NCBI GenBank assembly: GCA_045612925.1
Contig: JAZKZX010000022.1
Location: forward strand, 1 to 19,836
DNA: 19,836 bases
Source of the DNA: UBA1189 sp045612925
GTDB taxonomy: Bacteria; Bacteroidota; Bacteroidia; Bacteroidales; Bacteroidaceae
Direction: 5' to 3'
In this document: one piece after another, positions 13,905-19,836 of the stretch
Layout: each line of letters opens with the position of its first letter
Numbering within the stretch: position 1 is the first letter of the stretch
Translations under genes and position numbers: made by a program
Notes under the pieces: generated by a model
The model's input: the letters and a program-made list of their open reading frames with translations, nothing else
Told to the model about the DNA's origin: nothing
The model's database searches: none

Positions 13905-14591
13905 TTACTTTGCGCCTTCCTCCCTCACATAGGTAATGGCACGATTGATGTAGCGGAGGAAGGGCTGTGTCATACGAAATAGTTTGGCGGTGCGTTGAGC
14001 AAGGTGGTCTCCACAGACAAAGTCATCGGTCGGTGTGTGAAGCAGACAGAAAGCCTTGAGGCGTAGGTACTCGGCATACTCCTTCTCCTGTTCGAAGCCT
14101 TTGGGATTACGTTTTAGGGCTCCCTCGCGGTCGAGAACGAAGGTAGGCTCCACAGAGCGCACGATACGGTCAAAGTCACCTCCGCCCCCTACGATATCTT
14201 CACGAAGCACCTGTAACACCTTGTTATCGCAGCAGTAGTCACCTGTTGCCAGCATATGTCCATAGGGGTAACCCTCTCCGCCCGTGCCGATATGGAAGTA
14301 GTAGCCCGAGTAGCCCGACTTCTTACCTCCAGGACAGATGAATGCTCCCATGTGAGTCTTGTAGGGACTCTTGTCTGCGCTGAAGCGCACATCACGGTAG
14401 ATACGATAGGTGCAGTCCTTGGCCGTGAGTCCCGTGACTGAATCGTCGAAGCGACCAATCTCGCGGATGAGTTCCTCTACAAACCCGTTGAACCGTGCCT
14501 GCAACTCCGTGTAGCGTGCCTTGTTGGCTATGAACCACTCGCGGTTGTTGTTCGCCTGCAACTCTCTGAGGAAGGTGATAATCTCTTTCAT
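13905..14591 (-). CDS. DUF2461-family protein (TIGR02453)
   Basis: 228 residues of the DUF2461 family, widespread in Bacteroidota and of unknown biochemical function. Signatures seen: FLRELQANNNREWFIANKARY near the N-terminus, the YRIYRDVRFSADKSPYKTHMGAF motif (about 75-100), and the GYYFHIGTGG segment. No signal peptide or membrane span. The start is the ATG at 14591; a longer open frame to 14681 lies upstream of an exact consensus promoter and is rejected. Transcription appears to begin almost at the ATG. Confidence 0.9.
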   Translation of the reverse strand: MKEIITFLRELQANNNREWFIANKARYTELQARFNGFVEELIREIGRFDDSVTGLTAKDCTYRIYRDVRFSADKSPYKTHMGAFICPGGKKSGYSGYYFHIGTGGEGYPYGHMLATGDYCCDNKVLQVLREDIVGGGGDFDRIVRSVEPTFVLDREGALKRNPKGFEQEKEYAEYLRLKAFCLLHTPTDDFVCGDHLAQRTAKLFRMTQPFLRYINRAITYVREEGAK

Positions 14592-14597
14592 AATGGA

Positions 14598-14628
14598 CAA
14601 AGGTACAATATGCTGAGAGGAGAACAAA
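14598..14628 (-). promoter_or_regulatory. Promoter of the DUF2461 gene
   Basis: Minus-strand -33 TTTG (14628-14625) and -7 TACCTTTG (14605-14598), 19 bp apart, both exact. The -7 element ends only 6 bases before the ATG at 14591, implying a leaderless or nearly leaderless message. Confidence 0.75.
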
Positions 14629-14665
14629 ATAAAGTTCCTATTTTTTTTATTGATTCCTGTGCTGG

Positions 14666-14706
14666 TAAAAAAGATGAGCACTGCTTCTCGGAGAAGCAGT
14701 GCTCAT
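14666..14706 (-). terminator. Terminator of the GH2 gene
   Basis: A 15-bp perfect stem (14674-14688 with 14692-14706) and a tight loop, followed on the minus strand by CTTTTTT (14673-14667). It lies 19 bp past the GH2 stop; a textbook intrinsic terminator. Confidence 0.85.
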
Positions 14707-14725
14707 TTGTTAGTCAGTTATCGCT

Positions 14726-17700
14726 TTACTCTGCCAAGATACCGAGTTCGGCACCTGAGGCGAAGTCATTGCCAGCCTGTGAGCTGAGGGCGGTGAAGCG
14801 GATGTAGCGTGCCTTGACGGGCTTGTCGAGCATTACACGCTTCAGCTTGTTGTCGTTAGCAAAAGCACCTTCGGCTACGGGGTCGCTCCAGTTCTGACCA
14901 TCGTTAGATACCTGGAGGCGGTAATCCTTGATGTTACCGTTAGCGCCATCCTGACGGGGCAGGTAGGTGAATCCGGTGATGGTCTTCACCTCGCCAGCGT
15001 CGAGGTCTACCCAGTGGGGATACTTGGCCACGGTAACAGAGTACATGGTGTGCCAGATGGTGTTCACATCGTTGTCCACGAGGTGGCTGGCGTTGCCGCT
15101 ACCTGACTCCTCGCTACTGGTGAAGATTACCTCGGTGTTGATCTTCTCGATCTTGGAGTAGGTCATAGTCACCTTGAGCTCGGGCTTCTCCTTATAGTAA
15201 GCGGTGATGGTACCACCATCGCGGAAGGGGATGGGCTCGGTATACTTCACGGCCTTAGCCTTGCGGCCAGTACCGATCTTATACATTACGGTAGCACCCT
15301 CGATGCCGCTCTCGATAGCGATGTCGCCATTCTTCTGCTGGGTCATGAGGAGAGGCTTGTCACCTGCGGTAGCCACATCTACGCCAGCCTTAGCATCGGC
15401 GGGACGGATGATGAATGCCATGCGTGTAGGAGCGCCGAAGGCACGATCCTTCACGAGCGGACCACCCTGACCGCATGAGTTACCACCAAGACCAGTTACT
15501 ACTGCGTCTACGGTGAGGTAGGTCACGTCGCTCTTGGGCAACTTGTGAGGATGTGTAGCCATGGTGAGATCCATAGCGCTATGTGCGAGAGCCGATACGG
15601 CGTAGGGAGCCTCGTTCACTACGAGCATACCACGACCAGCAGCGTTGGTGAGCGATGCCCAGCGAGTCTCCTCGTGGTTACCCATCTGCATGGGCTTGGG
15701 CCAGTTGGTGAACTGCTCAGCTACGGTAGATGAGAATTGCTCGATGAACTGACCTGTCTTGCGGTCGTTGTAGTTGTCGATCGGGCCACGGCCAAAATAG
15801 CGGAACTGCTCATACTCTGCAGGTACCTGCATCTCGTAGCCGAGGCGTGCAAGCACGAGCGAAGTGTTGTTAGAGGTGATAGCCGATTGCAACTCGATAG
15901 AGCCGTCGGGGTATACGGTCCACACCTGGTTGGTGGTGAACTTGAAGTCTGCCTCACCGAAGGGGAGGTTGGTCTGCTCCACGAGCTCATGGATACCGCT
16001 ATCGTAACGGCCTTTCTTGCTATTGAGGCGTGCGCCGTTGGGAGCCTGTGATGCCACGGTGAAGGTGAGCACTACAGAGCCATCCTTATTAATAATGGTG
16101 TTGGCATCTACGGCCTTGTGCTGGAGGTTGTGGAGACCATTTTGGAACCAGGGCTGGTAGCACCAGTTGTCGTTGCTCACGAAAGCACGGAAGGCGTTGA
16201 GGCGAGGACCACCACCGGCAGCAATGACAACCTCGTCACCATAGGTGAGCTGGTGGATAGTACCCTGTGCCATGTCGAACTGTACCTCGAAGCCATTGCC
16301 CTTGATGGTCTGGATACCCTCTACGGCCTTGTCAGCGGTGAGTTTCTCGCCTGCAGCTACAGTGCTGATGGCAGGTTTCACGCCAGCAGCCTTCACGGCG
16401 AGCTGCTCCTCAAACTGGGGATAGCCCTGCTTAGCCCAAGGCATGTCGTGGCCGAGGAGGAACTGCACCTTCACGAAGTACTCGCCATTGGCGTCGAGTG
16501 ATGCAAAGTCGTAGGGGAGGCGGTAGGTAGCCTTCTGGCGTGCGGGCAATGCCATGCGGGGACCCTGCACGGGCTGGTTCTCCTGGATGCACTTACCATC
16601 CTTCCAGAGTGACCATACAATCTCGTAGTCGTTGAGCGCGGTGTAGTAGTTCTTGTTGAAGATCTCCACGAGGCCCTGCTGAGCGTCGAGCATCTTCACA
16701 CCTACATACTGGTATACCTTCTTCACCTCATAGTATTGGGGCTTGGGCTCGCGGTCACCGAAGATGATACCGTTCATCACGAACTGGCCATCGTTGGGGT
16801 TGTCGCCGAAGTTACCACCATAAGCGAGGTAGCGTGTGCCATCCTCTTCGTAGTTGTACATAGATTGGTCTACCCAGTCCCAGATAGCGCCACCGCAGAA
16901 GAAGTTGGTGCTCTCCATAGCCTCCCAGTAGTCGATGAGGTTACCTACGGCATTACCCATTGAGTGGGCATACTCAGAGATGTGGAAGGGGTACTTGATG
17001 CCATACTTACCGGTCACGGCACCCTGTGTCCAACCGATTGAGGGGTACTGGTTTGAGCCCATGTCTACGATATCGTTGTTGCGCTCATATTGTACGGGGC
17101 GTGTAGCGTCGAATGCCTTGAGGGCCTTGTAAGCCTCTACGAAGTTGTTACCGGGGCCAGCCTCATTACCGAGCGACCAGATCACCACGCAGGCGTTGTT
17201 CACGGTAGCGTGAGCCATCTCCATGACGCGAGCTACGTGAGCCTTTCTCCACTCCTCGGGGTGAGAGATAGAAGCCTCACCGTAGTAGTACTCGTGACTC
17301 TCGATGTTGGCCTCATCCTCGAGGTAGATACCGTACTTGTCGCAGAGGAAGTACCAGTAGGGGTCGCAGGGGTAGTGTGAGTTGCGCACGTGGTTGATGT
17401 TGGCGCGCTTCATCAGCATCACCTCTTCCTCCTGCATCTCGCGAGTGATGGCGTGACCTACGGCGGGGTGGCTCTCGTGACGGTTCACACCCTTGAGCTT
17501 CACGTTCTTGCCGTTGATGAAGTAGTAGCGACCAGCGAGGCCAAACTCATCGTCCTCGGCTTTGGTGTCCTTGATCTCCACCTCACGGAAGCCCACGATG
17601 GTTGACACGGTCTCGAGTGTGCGGCCCTTCTTATCGAGCAACTCAGCTACGAGGGTGTAGCGGTAGGGAGTCTCAGCGGTCCACAAGTTGGGCTCGCTCA

Positions 17701-18760
17701 CTGAAAATGAAGCAGAGAGTACGCCCTTACCGCCCAATTTTGCCAAATCGGCAGTGCGGTTGATGCTATATGTCGCAGCCAAAGTATTGTTGTCATCGTA
17801 AAGTTCGTGACGATAGAGCGAGTAACGCATCTGCAAGCCTTTCACGTTCTTCTTTGAAGCATTGGTAAGCTCTGCAGTAATGTTAAGCATACCATCACGG
17901 TAGTTCTCGTCAAGGTCGGGCTTCACCACGAGGTCGCGAACGCGTACCTGAGGACGGCTGCTCAACGCTACGGTGCGGAAGATACCGGGGAGGCGGAACA
18001 TATCCTGTGCCTCGAGGAACGAACCGTCTGATGAGCGGTATACCTCTACGGCTACGGTATTCTCACCCTTCTGGAGGTACTTGGTGATGTTGAACTCGGC
18101 CGCGTTGCGTGAGTTCTTTGAGAAACCTACATACTGGCCATTGATCCAGAGGTAGAAGAATGAGTCCACACCGTCGAAGGTGATGAACACCTCGCGGCCG
18201 TCCCACGATGCGGGCACCTCGAATGTACGGAGGTACGAGCCCACCTCGTTGCGGTGGTTATAGGTAGTCCAATCAGTAGGAGGTGTGCGCATCACGCCAC
18301 CCTTCCAGTCGCCCACAGCTACATGGTGCTGGAAGATTACGGGCTGGTTCACATAGATGGGGGTACCATACTTCTGTGTGCCATCCTCCTGGATACCGGC
18401 GATGTTCCATGATGAGGGTACGGCGAGGTCGTCCCAAGCCGAAGCATCGTAGCCAGGAACATAGAAGTCGGCAGGACGCTCATCGGGGTTGGGTGCCCAG
18501 TGGAACTTCCATGTGCCGTTCAGTGACTGCCAGTATTGGCTATTCTCGGGGAGCACCTTGCGTGCGCTCTCTACGCTCTCGAATGAGAAGAAGTAGGCGT
18601 GCGGCTGCTCCTTGTTGAGCGATAGCTCCTCTACTGACTCCCACTCCTTGCCGGTGGGTGCGGCTTGATTACCATAAAGGAAACCTTCGAGGGCGGGCGA
18701 TTGTGCCGCCAAGTGCATGCAGGCTACACCTGCAGCGATCAGGGAAAAGAATCTTTTCAT
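14726..18760 (-). CDS. Secreted multidomain GH2 beta-galactosidase-type glycosidase with C-terminal F5/8 carbohydrate-binding domain
   Basis: 1344 residues with a Sec signal peptide (MKRFFSLIAAGVACMHLAAQ). Domains in order: sugar-binding jelly roll (about 75-285), Ig-like domain (290-400), GH2 TIM barrel (about 410-670) with acid/base Glu533 in SLGNEAGPG and nucleophile Glu596 in HISEYAHSMGN, a DUF4981-like Ig domain, a LacZ small-chain domain (about 825-1095, ending near TGLGGNSCG), a chitobiase-C-like beta domain (about 1145-1195) and an F5/8 type C/CBM32 domain (about 1205-1343, with TIWHT, YPHWVDLDAGE and ARYIRFTA). LacZ itself is about 1020 residues, so the last 250 are the accessory extension. 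It probably removes terminal beta-galactose from host or plant glycans in the periplasm or at the surface. Monocistronic by its terminator and upstream gap. Confidence 0.95.
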   Translation of the reverse strand: MKRFFSLIAAGVACMHLAAQSPALEGFLYGNQAAPTGKEWESVEELSLNKEQPHAYFFSFESVESARKVLPENSQYWQSLNGTWKFHWAPNPDERPADFYVPGYDASAWDDLAVPSSWNIAGIQEDGTQKYGTPIYVNQPVIFQHHVAVGDWKGGVMRTPPTDWTTYNHRNEVGSYLRTFEVPASWDGREVFITFDGVDSFFYLWINGQYVGFSKNSRNAAEFNITKYLQKGENTVAVEVYRSSDGSFLEAQDMFRLPGIFRTVALSSRPQVRVRDLVVKPDLDENYRDGMLNITAELTNASKKNVKGLQMRYSLYRHELYDDNNTLAATYSINRTADLAKLGGKGVLSASFSVSEPNLWTAETPYRYTLVAELLDKKGRTLETVSTIVGFREVEIKDTKAEDDEFGLAGRYYFINGKNVKLKGVNRHESHPAVGHAITREMQEEEVMLMKRANINHVRNSHYPCDPYWYFLCDKYGIYLEDEANIESHEYYYGEASISHPEEWRKAHVARVMEMAHATVNNACVVIWSLGNEAGPGNNFVEAYKALKAFDATRPVQYERNNDIVDMGSNQYPSIGWTQGAVTGKYGIKYPFHISEYAHSMGNAVGNLIDYWEAMESTNFFCGGAIWDWVDQSMYNYEEDGTRYLAYGGNFGDNPNDGQFVMNGIIFGDREPKPQYYEVKKVYQYVGVKMLDAQQGLVEIFNKNYYTALNDYEIVWSLWKDGKCIQENQPVQGPRMALPARQKATYRLPYDFASLDANGEYFVKVQFLLGHDMPWAKQGYPQFEEQLAVKAAGVKPAISTVAAGEKLTADKAVEGIQTIKGNGFEVQFDMAQGTIHQLTYGDEVVIAAGGGPRLNAFRAFVSNDNWCYQPWFQNGLHNLQHKAVDANTIINKDGSVVLTFTVASQAPNGARLNSKKGRYDSGIHELVEQTNLPFGEADFKFTTNQVWTVYPDGSIELQSAITSNNTSLVLARLGYEMQVPAEYEQFRYFGRGPIDNYNDRKTGQFIEQFSSTVAEQFTNWPKPMQMGNHEETRWASLTNAAGRGMLVVNEAPYAVSALAHSAMDLTMATHPHKLPKSDVTYLTVDAVVTGLGGNSCGQGGPLVKDRAFGAPTRMAFIIRPADAKAGVDVATAGDKPLLMTQQKNGDIAIESGIEGATVMYKIGTGRKAKAVKYTEPIPFRDGGTITAYYKEKPELKVTMTYSKIEKINTEVIFTSSEESGSGNASHLVDNDVNTIWHTMYSVTVAKYPHWVDLDAGEVKTITGFTYLPRQDGANGNIKDYRLQVSNDGQNWSDPVAEGAFANDNKLKRVMLDKPVKARYIRFTALSSQAGNDFASGAELGILAE

Positions 18761-18813
18761 GATACGGTTATTAAAATAGTGTTAGTTAGTTTGCACATTT
18801 CTTCATTAGTGCA

Positions 18814-18821
18814 CAAAGTTA
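18814..18821 (-). promoter_or_regulatory. -7 element for the GH2 gene
   Basis: Minus strand reads TAACTTTG, matching TAnnTTTG, about 50 bp before the GH2 start. The -33 is poor (ATTG at 23 bp), which suits a promoter that needs an activator. Confidence 0.45.
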
Positions 18822-18920
18822 ACTATAATTTTTCATATTATAAACAATTATAGCTAATTTTCAATAGTCGTGTGCAAAAGATGTGCTCCTGCGAATGTTT
18901 GAGGTGTGTCGGCATGTGCC

Positions 18921-19220
18921 TCAATAGGGATTGGCATATACCGGCACGAGGCTCTCTTCGGATGGCCAGTGGGGTAGGTAGAAGAGTGGGCGAGGGGTGC
19001 CGCCGAGTCCCGACCATTCGATGCGCCTCACCTGCTCGAAGCTAGGTGGCCCGAAGGCGAAGGAGCGGCCGTAGAGGAGCACGGCCCGACGACCCTCATC
19101 GACCTTCCACAATCCGCCGCCATAGGGGCACTCCTCGTCCCAGTGCAGTAAGTCGCGGTGTTGGTACACATTGCCGAAGCGTAGCCCGCCCTCTGCGGTG
19201 ATGATGAATTTCTGATACAT
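18921..19220 (-). CDS. Small hypothetical protein
   Basis: 99 residues, no signal peptide or membrane span. I do not recognise a named family. The sequence is rich in aromatics, Gly and Pro (HWDEECPYGGGLWKVDEGRRAV, GRSFAFGPPSF) and looks like a compact folded domain. Support for reality: good codon use, ATG start at 19220, and a -7 element TATCTTTG at 19263-19256 on the same strand about 35 bp upstream. It is divergent from the winged-helix gene at 19319 and about 160 bp from GH2. Confidence 0.75.
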   Translation of the reverse strand: MYQKFIITAEGGLRFGNVYQHRDLLHWDEECPYGGGLWKVDEGRRAVLLYGRSFAFGPPSFEQVRRIEWSGLGGTPRPLFYLPHWPSEESLVPVYANPY

Positions 19221-19255
19221 ACTTCTTTTGACTGGTTAGTGTATAAGTCTTCCAG

Positions 19256-19263
19256 CAAAGATA
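19256..19263 (-). promoter_or_regulatory. -7 element for the 99-residue protein
   Basis: Minus strand TATCTTTG, exact TAnnTTTG match, 35 bp before the ATG at 19220. The -33 (GTTG at 23 bp) is off-consensus. Confidence 0.5.
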
Positions 19264-19306
19264 CAACTTTTTGATGCATAATAACTCAACTTTCAATAGA
19301 AACATG

Positions 19307-19314
19307 TAACTTTG
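19307..19314 (+). promoter_or_regulatory. -7 element for the winged-helix/SDR operon
   Basis: TAACTTTG matches TAnnTTTG and ends four bases before the ATG at 19319, implying a leaderless transcript. No TTTG lies at the expected -33 spacing. Confidence 0.5.
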
Positions 19315-19318
19315 AGCG

Positions 19319-19525
19319 ATGAAAATAGAAGAAGCCATACTTTATTGCCTCGCGAGGCAAAACCGAGGGATGCGCACCGAGCAGATTGCCGAGATGATCA
19401 ACCGCCACCGCCTGCATGTCCGCAAGGATGGGCAGCCCGTCACCTCCAATCAGGTGTATGCGGTCGTTTGTCGCTATCCCGATACTTTCGTCAAGGCCGA
19501 GGGACGGATAATGTTGATGATATAA
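19319..19525 (+). CDS. Small winged-helix protein (HARE-HTH-like)
   Basis: 68 residues. The pattern IEEAILYCLARQNRGMRTEQIAEMIN, then RKDGQPVTSNQVYAVVCRYPDTFVKAEGRIMLM, resembles the HARE-HTH fold (helix, helix, helix, wing), found in DNA-binding or restriction-associated proteins. It is a single stand-alone domain without any nuclease or methylase nearby. Its stop lies 13 bp before the SDR start, so the two are probably co-transcribed. Confidence 0.7.
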   Translation: MKIEEAILYCLARQNRGMRTEQIAEMINRHRLHVRKDGQPVTSNQVYAVVCRYPDTFVKAEGRIMLMI

Positions 19526-19538
19526 AGAATGAAAGATT

Positions 19539-19836
19539 ATGCAAACAGATACATTCAAAGACAAAGTAGTCATCGTGACCGGCGGTGCCAGTGGCATTGG
19601 CCGATGCATTGCCGATGAGTTCCGCAAGCAGGGAGCCGTAGTGTATGTGATTGACAAGCAGGAGGGCGACCACTTTGTGGGCGACATCGCCAGGCAAGAG
19701 GTGCTGGAGGCCTTTGCCGCCGAGGTGCTGGGCCAGCACGCCCAGGTCGATGTCATCGTCAACAACGCCCTGCCCCTGATGCGGGGTATCGACGAGTGCT
19801 CCTACGAGGAGTTCCAGTATGCCTTGAGCGTGGGCG
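19539..19836 (+). CDS. Short-chain dehydrogenase/reductase, C-terminus beyond the window
   Basis: 99 residues visible of a family usually about 250 long. The Rossmann cofactor loop TGGASGIG and the NNA motif (VIVNNALPL) identify it as a classical SDR. The usual NNAG is NNAL here. Asp in VVYVIDKQEGD after the second strand suggests NAD(H) preference. The catalytic Ser-Tyr-Lys region is outside the window, so substrate and activity cannot be judged. Start at the ATG 13 bp after the winged-helix stop. Confidence 0.9.
   Translation, partial: MQTDTFKDKVVIVTGGASGIGRCIADEFRKQGAVVYVIDKQEGDHFVGDIARQEVLEAFAAEVLGQHAQVDVIVNNALPLMRGIDECSYEEFQYALSVG

Noticed and set aside
14592..14681. 30-residue N-terminal extension of the DUF2461 protein
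   Set aside because: It would require transcription from upstream of an exact -33/-7 promoter, and the family starts at MKEIITFLRELQ.

Overview
The window comes from a Bacteroidota genome, most likely order Bacteroidales (a gut or oral Bacteroides/Prevotella-type organism). Three things point there. Promoters carry the phylum's TTTG / TAnnTTTG elements (-33/-7) with 19-20 bp spacing. AT-rich leaders lack Shine-Dalgarno sequences. The gene content includes an argG-argC-argD cluster preceded by a GNAT acyltransferase, a Tpx/rubrerythrin stress block, a GH84 lipoprotein and a large multidomain GH2 enzyme. I see no rRNA, tRNA, CRISPR array, insertion sequence or phage gene.

Region 1 (1-4504, minus strand) is an arginine biosynthesis cluster read right to left: a GNAT acyltransferase with a C-terminal cysteine cluster, argG, two tiny PspC-domain membrane proteins, argC and argD (cut by the window edge). 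The gaps inside this cluster hold palindromic, dispersed-type repeats.

Region 2 (4647-7919) is an oxidative-stress block centred on oxyR, whose two redox cysteines sit at positions 199 and 208. Downstream of oxyR on the minus strand are thioredoxin and rubredoxin, whose genes overlap. Divergent from oxyR are the thiol peroxidase tpx and rubrerythrin. Each peroxidase is thus encoded close to its expected electron donor (Tpx-thioredoxin, rubrerythrin-rubredoxin). The tpx and rbr promoters each carry an OxyR-type tetrapartite site with identical internal spacing and identical placement against the -33 element. I consider this the strongest regulatory observation in the window.

Region 3 (7955-14706) holds a membrane-anchored AraC-type regulator in an apparent operon with a GH84 beta-N-acetylglucosaminidase lipoprotein that has two C-terminal repeat modules. 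It then holds a convergent secreted alpha/beta hydrolase, a divergent Bcp/PrxQ peroxiredoxin (a third peroxidase) and a DUF2461 protein.

Region 4 (14726-19836) holds a 1344-residue secreted GH2 beta-galactosidase-type enzyme with a C-terminal F5/8-type carbohydrate-binding domain, a 99-residue conserved-looking hypothetical protein, and on the plus strand a small winged-helix (HARE-HTH-like) protein followed by a short-chain dehydrogenase cut by the window end. GH84, GH2 and the esterase together suggest degradation of host or dietary glycans, without a SusC/SusD pair in view.
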